Shown one piece after another: positions 57,256-64,000 of a stretch of DNA of 64,000 bases. The translations under genes were made by a program, and so were the position numbers. The stretch comes from Enterococcus sp. DIV0660C. GTDB lineage: Bacteria > Bacillota > Bacilli > Lactobacillales > Enterococcaceae. The DNA is taken from the NCBI RefSeq assembly GCF_017316125.1, contig NZ_JAFLWA010000008.1, forward strand, positions 1 through 64,000. The letters are read 5' to 3'. Every line of letters starts with the position of its first letter. Position 1 is the first letter of the stretch. The notes under the pieces are model-generated. The model had not been told where the DNA came from, made no database searches, and saw only the letters and a program-made list of their open reading frames with translations.

Positions 57256-57402
57256 AGTTGATGTGGCTCTAAACGGTTAGCTTCAAGCAATAAAAATGCT
57301 TTTCTAAAAATAGCTGCTCATATTTTTATGAAAAGAGAACTTATTGCTGAAAAAACTGCTTAGGAAACACCGTAGACAAGATTATGGCCCTAAGCGGTCA
57401 AC
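57256..57402 (-). repeat. Inverted-repeat element, copy B
   Basis: Core 57256-57342 matches copy A in opposite orientation. The right part (57364-57398) repeats, on the minus strand, CCGCTTAGGGCCATA then CTTGTCTAC, so copy B holds two versions of that end block. It lies between the ezrA terminator and the desulfurase promoter. Confidence 0.85.
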
Positions 57403-57483
57403 TCCGAAAAATAATGAAAAAATCGACTAAATGTAGTTGTTTCGCAGAAAAATTTCAAAGATCCTGTTCTTCCACAAAATAGA

Positions 57484-57521
57484 CAAAAAAAGAAAGTGGG
57501 ATCACTTTCCCACTTTCTTTT
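57484..57521 (-). terminator. Intrinsic terminator after ezrA
   Basis: A 14-bp stem (AAAAGAAAGTGGGA / TCCCACTTTCTTTT) with a six-base loop, then T residues on the minus strand. Confidence 0.88.
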
Positions 57522-57561
57522 CTTTATTCATTGTTGATTCTGCAAATCAAGCATCAACTGA

Positions 57562-59283
57562 CTAAACTAAGTCAGGATTATTGAAGTAAAAATCTTCAAT
57601 TCGCTTAAATGCTCCTGGTTCCACGCGTTCGAGTGCTGTGCCGATTTCATCCAAAGCTTCTTGATATTGATTTTCTTTATTGAATAAATAAAGACTCTTA
57701 TCAATCGCTTCTTTGATTTCTGCATGAGTATGACGGTAACGATTTGCATATTGCAACATTTGTTCAGTCAATGCAGCAGCATCTACTAAGTCATGGGTTT
57801 TCTTATCTAGTAATTCCAAATCTTCTTCACAAAGATCAACTAAACGATTGACTTCTTCCATGTTGATTCTGATTTTATTCAACACAACACTTAATTCTTC
57901 AATTCGGTCAGTTGCTACATAGAAAAACTCTAGATAATCTTTTGGTAAGCCTGGCAAACGTTGTTTTTCAACGAAACGTTTCAAACTACGCAATTTAAAT
58001 TCAAAGACATCAATTTTTTCTTGCGCAATCTTTTCACCTTTTCGTAATTCATGTAATGAGTCATCGATTTCAATTTGTTGACTTTCGATATCTTCCAATA
58101 CTTTGAAAACATTCTTATAAAAAGTCCGTACTTCAGAATATGGAATCTCATGGTTCTCAATTTGTGGTGTCATCTGCGCATTTTGACGCTCGATTTCTTC
58201 CACTTCAGATTGGAAACCACGTACTCGACCAATTTCGTTATGATTTAGTGCATAGCTTTGAGAAGTATGATCCAATTCAATCAATAATTGACGATTGTTT
58301 TTTGTCGCATGTGTGATATATTCATCAATTGTTGCTTGGTTTTTCATCACATATGCTTTTGCTTCCATTTCTCTTTCTAATACATCATATAACGAATCGA
58401 TCAAATCAGCTGTTTCACGATTTTCGATTTCAACCGTTTCAACCTCTGTTTTTTCGAGATTCGCAAGTGAACTTTCAATTCGTTTGTTCACACGCGCAAT
58501 ATCGTTCGCAAAATCTTCTTCTGGGAAAACATACTCTTCCTTCAAAAGCTTTGTATAAGTGTCGTTGATCTCTTCGATTTGTTCTGGGAAAGTTGTGTTC
58601 AAGTCTTCGAATAAAGGTGGCACTTTTTTCATCCAAGCTTCAACTTCATACGTTCGCTTCTCAGCGTTATCCAAAACTTCACGGGCTTCGACAGGATCAC
58701 CAGATGTATTTAACGTTACAAATTTAGTGAATTCATCTTCAATTGTCTTAATTTGTTTACGCAACTCAGCGATTGCCGGGCCGTACTCGGTTTCGTCCTC
58801 ATTGACTTTTTTCTTCAATTCTTCATAGACATCTAAAGCTTGTTGTACAGCTAGAGAGTTCCGTTCTTCCGTTTCACGTAATTCTTTTAGACCATCACGG
58901 ATTTCAGTAACTTCTTTTTCCATTTTATCCATAGTAGTTTCAGCAACTAGGACAGCTTTCTTGCCTTTTAAAAATCGGAAACTTTCATTGAGGTTCTCAA
59001 CTTCAAAAATTTGGCTTTCTAACTCAGCAAATGAAGAGGTAGATATGTCGTTCCATTTTTGACTCCATTCACGAAAAGTATTTTGGCTTTGCCCAACCAG
59101 ATGCATCTTCTTTACATCATCAACTTCTTCTATCACAGGCAAGTCGAATAATTCTTCCTTGCGTTTTTCCAAAGCATTCAACCGGTCTTGATTTTTTTTC
59201 TTTAGCAAATAACCAACCAGAAAAACGACGATGGCTACAATAATAATTGCAGTGACGATTCCGATGATAACATTACTTCCCAT
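57562..59283 (-). CDS. ezrA: Septation ring formation regulator EzrA
   Basis: 573-residue cell-division protein with one N-terminal transmembrane helix (VIIGIVTAIIIVAIVVFLVG, 5-24) and a long cytoplasmic stretch of spectrin-like coiled-coil repeats. It binds FtsZ and limits rings to midcell in Gram-positives. The length is standard. An extended -10 (TGCTATAAT on the minus strand) lies about 107 bases upstream. Confidence 0.96.
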   Translation of the reverse strand: MGSNVIIGIVTAIIIVAIVVFLVGYLLKKKNQDRLNALEKRKEELFDLPVIEEVDDVKKMHLVGQSQNTFREWSQKWNDISTSSFAELESQIFEVENLNESFRFLKGKKAVLVAETTMDKMEKEVTEIRDGLKELRETEERNSLAVQQALDVYEELKKKVNEDETEYGPAIAELRKQIKTIEDEFTKFVTLNTSGDPVEAREVLDNAEKRTYEVEAWMKKVPPLFEDLNTTFPEQIEEINDTYTKLLKEEYVFPEEDFANDIARVNKRIESSLANLEKTEVETVEIENRETADLIDSLYDVLEREMEAKAYVMKNQATIDEYITHATKNNRQLLIELDHTSQSYALNHNEIGRVRGFQSEVEEIERQNAQMTPQIENHEIPYSEVRTFYKNVFKVLEDIESQQIEIDDSLHELRKGEKIAQEKIDVFEFKLRSLKRFVEKQRLPGLPKDYLEFFYVATDRIEELSVVLNKIRINMEEVNRLVDLCEEDLELLDKKTHDLVDAAALTEQMLQYANRYRHTHAEIKEAIDKSLYLFNKENQYQEALDEIGTALERVEPGAFKRIEDFYFNNPDLV

Positions 59284-59389
59284 TTAAGGTTCCTCCGTTT
59301 TCAATGTGCATCTCTTTACGCACGAAATAACATTCTTTCACGCATAAAAACCAATAGTAATTTTTCGTGTAAAAAGACATCTATCTTAG

Positions 59390-59398
59390 ATTATAGCA
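59390..59398 (-). promoter_or_regulatory. Extended -10 promoter of ezrA
   Basis: Minus strand TGCTATAAT with a poor -35, leaving a leader of about 100 bases. Confidence 0.6.
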
Positions 59399-59500
59399 CA
59401 CTCTTTTCGAGCATTCACTAACTTAGAAAAAAATCTTTCATTTTTGTCTAAGGAAAACATAACACAATTTTGGTTATTTAATTTCCGTTCTGAATTGAAT

Positions 59501-60052
59501 TTAATCAGAAACAAGTTCCTTTTTCTCGATGTTTTTTTGTTGTGCTTGCGCAATTTGCTTTGTGATTTCTTGTTTGATTCGCGGCTCAGGCGCAAAATCT
59601 TTCGCCCAATTTTCAGGTTTCAGTACTTTATTGGTCACTGGATGGTAATGCGGTTTGTGGTCTGGAAAAAGTTTCCCCATATTTGCTTGATGCACGATAT
59701 CGAAGATGTTCGTTGGATCAACACCCAAAAGTGAAAATGACCCGTAAGTAAAGTACAAGATATCTGTTAGTGCGTCGACCTGTTCAATTAGTGGTTGCTG
59801 ACCCCAGTGTTCTTTTTTCAACATTTTTTGTTCTGCTTGGTCGATCGCTTCATGGAGCTTTTGGACAGCCTGATGGAGCTGTTCCTTTTGCCCGTTGGAT
59901 GTTGCAGCAATCAGTTCAACTAATTCTTCTGCTTTGAATCCTGCACGATAAATCGCTTCTTGTTCTGAAAATGGTGTAGGTTGCTTTGGTTTTCTTGGAT
60001 CAAATATTGCATGAAATTCTTCGACTTGTTCAAAAGGCGTTTTTTTTGACAT
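59501..60052 (-). CDS. MazG-like/HisE-like all-alpha NTP pyrophosphohydrolase
   Basis: 183-residue protein. The pair AEELVELI and EQVDALTDILYFTYG gives the ExxE...ExxD metal motif of all-alpha NTP pyrophosphatases. A C-terminal extension carries ANMGKLFPDHKPHYHP, seen in lactobacillalean proteins labelled phosphoribosyl-ATP pyrophosphohydrolase-like. House-cleaning of altered nucleotides is plausible; a histidine-pathway role is unlikely since no his genes are nearby. It follows the Cof-type gene by 33 bases. Confidence 0.82.
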   Translation of the reverse strand: MSKKTPFEQVEEFHAIFDPRKPKQPTPFSEQEAIYRAGFKAEELVELIAATSNGQKEQLHQAVQKLHEAIDQAEQKMLKKEHWGQQPLIEQVDALTDILYFTYGSFSLLGVDPTNIFDIVHQANMGKLFPDHKPHYHPVTNKVLKPENWAKDFAPEPRIKQEITKQIAQAQQKNIEKKELVSD

Positions 60053-60085
60053 ATTGGTTCTCTCCTTACACGAATCATAAACTGG

Positions 60086-60931
60086 TTATTTTGACGTTCC
60101 GATTCCAAAGTATTGAAGTGCTGTGAAGATGCCATCTTGATCGTTTGTTTGCGTGACATAATCTGCGACTGCTTTTACACTTGGTTGCCCATTTCCCATT
60201 GCGACACCAATACCAACACCTTTTAACATCTCCACATCGTTAAAATGATCACCAAAAGCCATGATTTCTGACATTTCGATGCCTTTTGCTTTGGCAAATG
60301 CTCGAATACCTAACAATTTGGAACCGCCCTTAGGAATCATATCAACTGTGTAAGTATTGGAACGTTGAAACGTACACTCTGGGAAAACTTTACTTAATTT
60401 TTGTTGTTCCGACTCTGCACTCAATAAAATACATTGATAAACTGGTTCCTTCAGAATTGGCAAAGCCTCGTAACGTTCTTTTTGCCGATGAGGACTAAAA
60501 AGTTGTAATAATTTTTTTAATAAACGGACTGGAAATTTTTTTGGTAATAAAGCAACTAACCGTTTGATATTCATTGATTGAGCAAGAAGCATCGTTGATG
60601 ATCCTTCTAATCGACTTCTTCCTCCAAATAAAATTTGTCGATGGTTTTCATCTGAAAAAGTAACGATTTTTTGCAAAACAGCTGGCGTAAACGGTTGACT
60701 GACAATCGTTTCTCTTGCTGTAAAAACGAGTTGTCCATTGTAGACCACATACATATCAAGGTCCAATCCATCCAACATTTCTTCTAATCGTACTGGGCTT
60801 CGTCCCGTAGCTACTCCACATAAAATTCCTTGCTTTTGAGCCTCTTGGATTGCCTTTTTTGTTGACGCAAGCACTTTTGAATGACTATTGACAAGTGTCC
60901 CATCGATATCAAAAAAGATTGCTTTAATCAT
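60086..60931 (-). CDS. Cof-type HAD-IIB phosphatase
   Basis: 281-residue HAD hydrolase: motif I FFDIDGTLVNSHS, cap of type IIB, motif III Lys in KGGSKLLGIRAF, and motif IV AFGDHFNDVEML. Such enzymes dephosphorylate sugar phosphates or cofactors (FMN, PLP). The substrate is not visible. It lies 17 bases after the DUF72 gene, in a three-gene operon. Confidence 0.93.
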   Translation of the reverse strand: MIKAIFFDIDGTLVNSHSKVLASTKKAIQEAQKQGILCGVATGRSPVRLEEMLDGLDLDMYVVYNGQLVFTARETIVSQPFTPAVLQKIVTFSDENHRQILFGGRSRLEGSSTMLLAQSMNIKRLVALLPKKFPVRLLKKLLQLFSPHRQKERYEALPILKEPVYQCILLSAESEQQKLSKVFPECTFQRSNTYTVDMIPKGGSKLLGIRAFAKAKGIEMSEIMAFGDHFNDVEMLKGVGIGVAMGNGQPSVKAVADYVTQTNDQDGIFTALQYFGIGTSK

Positions 60932-60948
60932 TTGTCTTAGACTCCTTC

Positions 60949-61782
60949 TTAGAATAAGTCAATCTGGGTTGGGTTTAGACCCTCTGGTTCAAGTCCCAAA
61001 ATATGTTGTAACATCAACGCATTTTCAGCCGCATCTCCGCCAGAATTATTATTGAAAATAATCCCAATTTCCTGCGTTTCATCCTTTAAACTGATGATTT
61101 CTTGCGCTAATTCTTCTAGCTCTTTATCAGAATAACGATAAAGTGTTCTCTTTTTTCGCCAATCTGCGTCGTTTGCTTGCCACCCTTGCACATTCCGACC
61201 GTGAAAACGAAACAAAGTAAATGTCTCGTTCGTGACAAACAAATCTCTAGGAACCGTTGCATTCAATAGTTGTGGTTCATCAATGATTGCTAATGAAAAT
61301 TGTGCACGTCGCATAAATTCATGGGTTCGTTCTAAATAGTTTTCGCTATACCAAGAATAGTCACGCAATTCGATTGCGACAGGCAAATCTTTGAACCAAG
61401 CATGCAGCTTACGTAAATACGCTACACTTTCTTTTGAACATTTAAATGAAGCAGGAAATTGGATCAAAAAGCAAAATAATTTACCAGCATCAACCATCGG
61501 CTTCATTACATCTAAAAATTTATCAATCATTTCTTCTTCAGACTGATAATAATCTTGCCAGTTTCCTTGACCACTAATGCCTTGATAAGCTTTTACAACA
61601 AAACGAAAAGAATCAGGCACTTCTTGAATCCATTTTTCAACAGATGTTTTTCTTGGAATTCCATAATAAGCAGTGTCTAATTCAACAAGAGGTAAGAAAG
61701 CTGCATACTCAAACAAGGTATTATTTTTTTTACCAGTTAATTTGTCATGTTCTTTAAACGAGGTCAGACCTATACGGATCAT
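60949..61782 (-). CDS. DUF72 (YecE-like) protein
   Basis: 277-residue TIM-barrel-like protein of the DUF72/YecE family. Typical blocks are FEYAAFLPLVELDTAYYGIP, FRFVVKAYQGISGQ, VAIELRDYSW and FRFHGRNVQGWQ. The family function is unestablished. First gene of an operon with the Cof-type phosphatase and the MazG-like protein, preceded by AGGAGGG. A long hairpin lies in its leader. Confidence 0.9.
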   Translation of the reverse strand: MIRIGLTSFKEHDKLTGKKNNTLFEYAAFLPLVELDTAYYGIPRKTSVEKWIQEVPDSFRFVVKAYQGISGQGNWQDYYQSEEEMIDKFLDVMKPMVDAGKLFCFLIQFPASFKCSKESVAYLRKLHAWFKDLPVAIELRDYSWYSENYLERTHEFMRRAQFSLAIIDEPQLLNATVPRDLFVTNETFTLFRFHGRNVQGWQANDADWRKKRTLYRYSDKELEELAQEIISLKDETQEIGIIFNNNSGGDAAENALMLQHILGLEPEGLNPTQIDLF

Positions 61783-61831
61783 CTACTTCCCTCCTAATTT
61801 GTTTTAACAAAAAAGTTTTCTAAAAATGAAA

Positions 61832-61880
61832 AACTCAACTGCATTTTCCTGCTAAAATAGCAGAAAATAAGTTGAGTTAT
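61832..61880. promoter_or_regulatory. Long leader hairpin upstream of the DUF72 operon
   Basis: AACTCAACT / AGTTGAGTT (9 bp) encloses ATTTTC-CTGCTA / TAGCAG-AAAAT with one bulged base. On the minus strand it is followed by TTTTTCATTTTT, like a terminator, but it sits upstream of the operon rather than after a gene on that strand. It could be an attenuator; inference. Confidence 0.55.
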
Positions 61881-62030
61881 CTAACACTACCGTAAGCACA
61901 GTCTTTTATTTGTCTTTTTATCAACAGAATCAACCAAATCTCACTTGTTTTCATAGATAGCAAAACTCTTTTATATAGTATACAATAAGCTTGAAACTCT
62001 ATGCAAAATTATTGGTAAGGAAGTCGTCGA

Positions 62031-62999
62031 ATGAAAAAAATTCTTGTACTACACACTGGCGGAACAATCGCCATGAAAGAAAATGTTTTAACCGGTGGCG
62101 TCAGTCCCGATGTTGCCAATCCATTAATGGATGCGGAAATCGAAATCCCTGAAAATGTGGAATTATTAGTTGAAGATATCTTTAATCTTCCCTCTCCACA
62201 CATCATGCCAAATCATATGCTGATGTTGAAAAATCGGATTCAGGAAGCAATCAAAACTGGAGTAACAGGTGTTGTCATCACTCATGGAACAGATACATTA
62301 GAAGAAACAGCTTTCTTTTTAGATACAACGATTGGTGAACAACTTCCAATTGTCTTAACAGGTGCGATGCGCTCTAGTAATGAACTTGGTAGTGACGGCT
62401 TATATAATTTTGAAAGTGCGATACGAGTGGCTAGTTGTGCTGAAGCAAAAGATAAAGGCGTCCTGATCGTGATGAATGATGAGATTCATTCCGCACGCTA
62501 CGTCACTAAAACACATACCACGAACGTAGCCACTTTTCGAACACCAACCTTAGGCCCAATTGGTTTAGTTACTAAGAATCGAATTCTTTTTATGCAAGAA
62601 CTCTTACCTACTCATCACTTAGATATTGACTCAGTTGATGGTGTGATCCCTATTGTAAAGGCCTATGCAGGAATGCATGGAGAATTGATTGAAGCATTGG
62701 CTCACACCAAAGTCGATGGCTTAGTCATTGAAGCTCTTGGTGCAGGAAATCTTCCACCACAAACACTTGCTGCATTAAAAAAGCTACTTATTCAAAAAAT
62801 TCCAGTAGTTCTTGTTTCAAGATGTTTTAATGGAATTGCTGAACCAGTCTATGATTACTCTGGTGGTGGCAAGGAACTGGAAGAGATGGGCGTGATTTTC
62901 TGTGATAGCATCAATAGTCAAAAAGCACGATTAAAATTATTAATTGCACTTAACTATGGTCTTTCCGGAAAAGAACTAGTTACATTTATTCATAATTAA
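62031..62999 (+). CDS. ansA: L-asparaginase type I
   Basis: 322-residue cytoplasmic amidohydrolase that turns asparagine into aspartate and ammonia. Catalytic Thr residues in LHTGGTIAM and the second motif THGTDTLEETA, plus GAMRSSNELGSDGLYN. No signal peptide, so the cytoplasmic type I class. AAGGAAG lies seven bases before the ATG. It is divergent from the DUF72 operon and shares a bidirectional terminator with the thioesterase gene. Confidence 0.95.
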   Translation: MKKILVLHTGGTIAMKENVLTGGVSPDVANPLMDAEIEIPENVELLVEDIFNLPSPHIMPNHMLMLKNRIQEAIKTGVTGVVITHGTDTLEETAFFLDTTIGEQLPIVLTGAMRSSNELGSDGLYNFESAIRVASCAEAKDKGVLIVMNDEIHSARYVTKTHTTNVATFRTPTLGPIGLVTKNRILFMQELLPTHHLDIDSVDGVIPIVKAYAGMHGELIEALAHTKVDGLVIEALGAGNLPPQTLAALKKLLIQKIPVVLVSRCFNGIAEPVYDYSGGGKELEEMGVIFCDSINSQKARLKLLIALNYGLSGKELVTFIHN

Positions 63000-63011
63000 A
63001 GAAATCAAACT

Positions 63012-63060
63012 AAAAAGAGGTTGGGAAGTACAAAACATACAGATACCCCAGCCTCTTTTT
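63012..63060. terminator. Bidirectional terminator between ansA and the thioesterase gene
   Basis: A 14-bp stem with one G-U pair (arms 63012-63025 and 63047-63060) flanked by T runs on both strands, between convergent genes. Confidence 0.88.
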
Positions 63061-63062
63061 CA

Positions 63063-63800
63063 TTATTTATTTTCCCATATGATATTCGCTTCGCAGTAAA
63101 TTTGATCCTGCATTCGAATTTCATGTCTCGTTTTAACCCCATTTTCCACAGAAACTTGTTCAAAATGACTTTCGATTTCGTGACCATACTCAACCTCTTT
63201 GTCAAAACGAACCACAACATTTTTTGGTACATGTGTTGTTAAGAAATCACGTCCCAAAACATCAATCATCCAGTTAAAATACATTGCATTATTCACATGC
63301 TGATTGCTATCAATGTCATAAAATCGAACGCGATAAGGCAACATGAAACCTGCCTCAATTTTTTCGATTTTAGGTTGTCTTTTGATTTTTTTGATTTTTT
63401 CACTTTCAAAAGGTGCGATGATTTCTTCATTAACACTACTCATCTTTCGGTTCACAAAGTCCATCAAAACAAACACAGAATCAATCTTTACTAATTCATT
63501 TCCTGCCTCATCATGGATCCAGAAATTTCGATAACAAAAATATTTATTATACTCCATTGCTTGAGTTGTCACATTGACAATTTCACCTACTCGTGGAAGT
63601 CGTGTAATTTCCATCGAATAATTAGTGATTACCCATGTCAAACCAAATTTTTTGATAAAGTCACTACTTCTCCCCAATGAATCACTTTGATCCTCTGATG
63701 TTTTGATAACGATCCCTAGCATAGCAGGAAAAGTCATCGTTTGATTAATATCACATTCGTAATATGCTACTTCATGTTTTCTGGAATATTTCTTTGCCAA
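63063..63800 (-). CDS. Acyl-ACP thioesterase (FatA/FatB-like)
   Basis: 245-residue double hot-dog protein that frees fatty acids from acyl-carrier protein. The first hot-dog starts with KYSRKHEVAYYECDINQTMTF (in two blocks) and the second with RVRFYDIDSNQHVNNAMYFNW, which carries the Asn/His active-site pair of plant-type thioesterases. It is cytoplasmic. Common in lactic acid bacteria; its role may be tuning of membrane lipid or acyl-ACP pools. It starts 22 bases after the stop of the kinase-like gene at the window edge. Confidence 0.93.
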   Translation of the reverse strand: MAKKYSRKHEVAYYECDINQTMTFPAMLGIVIKTSEDQSDSLGRSSDFIKKFGLTWVITNYSMEITRLPRVGEIVNVTTQAMEYNKYFCYRNFWIHDEAGNELVKIDSVFVLMDFVNRKMSSVNEEIIAPFESEKIKKIKRQPKIEKIEAGFMLPYRVRFYDIDSNQHVNNAMYFNWMIDVLGRDFLTTHVPKNVVVRFDKEVEYGHEIESHFEQVSVENGVKTRHEIRMQDQIYCEANIIWENK

Positions 63801-63821
63801 AAAATTATCCTCCTCTTACTT

Positions 63822-63998
63822 TCAAACTAATAATTGATCAACTTGCGCGCCATAACTTTCGCCAAACATATTCAAGTGAGCAAGTAAATAATATAACTGA
63901 TAGACGGGTAAACGTTCCTTCCAGCCTTTATCCAGGGGATTTAGTTCTTGATAGCCTGCTAAAAATTCAGGGCGGAGCCCTCCAAATAACTGACTCAT
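63822..63998 (-). CDS. Fructosamine-3-kinase-like protein, C-terminal part (runs off the window)
   Basis: Last 58 residues of a reading frame that continues past the end of the window: MSQLFGGLRPEFLAGYQELN, then NPLDKGWKERLPVYQLYYLL and AHLNMFGESY. These match the C-terminal lobe of the fructosamine/ketosamine-3-kinase family (APH-like kinases), whose members phosphorylate Amadori products so that glycated proteins can be repaired. The first Met visible here is internal. It likely starts the transcript that continues into the thioesterase gene. Confidence 0.8.
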   Translation of the reverse strand: MSQLFGGLRPEFLAGYQELNPLDKGWKERLPVYQLYYLLAHLNMFGESYGAQVDQLLV

Positions 63999-64000
63999 TG

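Noticed and set aside
54575-57402. The inverted repeats as ends of an insertion sequence or composite transposon
   Set aside because: The DNA between them is the housekeeping desulfurase-thiI pair with no transposase; ends and target duplications are not evident, so only a repeat is reported.

Overview
The window looks like an Enterococcus chromosome. Base composition is low in G+C. Housekeeping genes are typically firmicute/lactobacillalean: EzrA, RpoY plus RNase J1, GlnR/GlnA, Rex, CtsR-controlled clpP, and a valS T-box. A heterodimeric EfrAB-type exporter and several sugar-uptake loci suggest the E. faecium/E. hirae neighbourhood; the species cannot be fixed from the sequence alone. Almost all genes are on the minus strand. 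No rRNA, tRNA, CRISPR, insertion sequence or prophage was seen.

Layout. 1-4.3 kb holds small accessory enzymes: an acetyltransferase, a VOC protein, an SdpI-like membrane protein, and an HxlR regulator with an SDR next to a divergent aldo/keto reductase. 4.3-7.2 kb encodes a large GH85 lipoprotein with a candidate catabolite-repression site. 7.4-10.4 kb is murA-rho followed by rpmE2. 10.6-21.7 kb is a beta-glucoside island lying between murA and fba. It holds an ABC importer without its own ATPase (binding protein plus two permeases), a DUF624 protein, a ROK kinase without the usual zinc motif, a LacI regulator with twin operators, GH3 and GH1 glycosidases and an RpiR regulator. The GH1 protein carries a 6-phospho-glycoside signature, so an 'import intact, phosphorylate with ATP, then hydrolyse' route is plausible.

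22-32.9 kb is housekeeping: fba, pyrG with a classical reiterative-transcription leader, glnRA, a PLP enzyme, hflX, miaA, a glycerophosphodiesterase, a small membrane protein and clpP. 33-40.4 kb is accessory: a TetR/nitroreductase pair and a rhamnoside-type locus (GPH symporter, six-hairpin glycosidase, MFS transporter, AraC regulator). 40.5-48.6 kb has a gamma-carbonic-anhydrase-like protein, a 57-residue coiled-coil protein, efrAB, rpoY-rnjA, a cold-shock protein and radC. 48.6-64 kb has a HAD phosphatase, folC, valS with its T-box, rex, the cysteine desulfurase-thiI pair bracketed by an inverted ~140-bp repeat, ezrA, a DUF72/Cof/MazG-like operon, L-asparaginase, an acyl-ACP thioesterase and the 3' end of a fructosamine-kinase-like gene.

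The window is rich in readable regulation. It contains a pyrG attenuator, a T-box, GlnR, CtsR, LacI and probable Rex operators, candidate catabolite-repression sites, and many intrinsic terminators. The least explained structures are the inverted repeat around the iscS-like/thiI unit, the terminator-like hairpin in the leader of the DUF72 operon, and the strong hairpin after the sugar-binding-protein gene.
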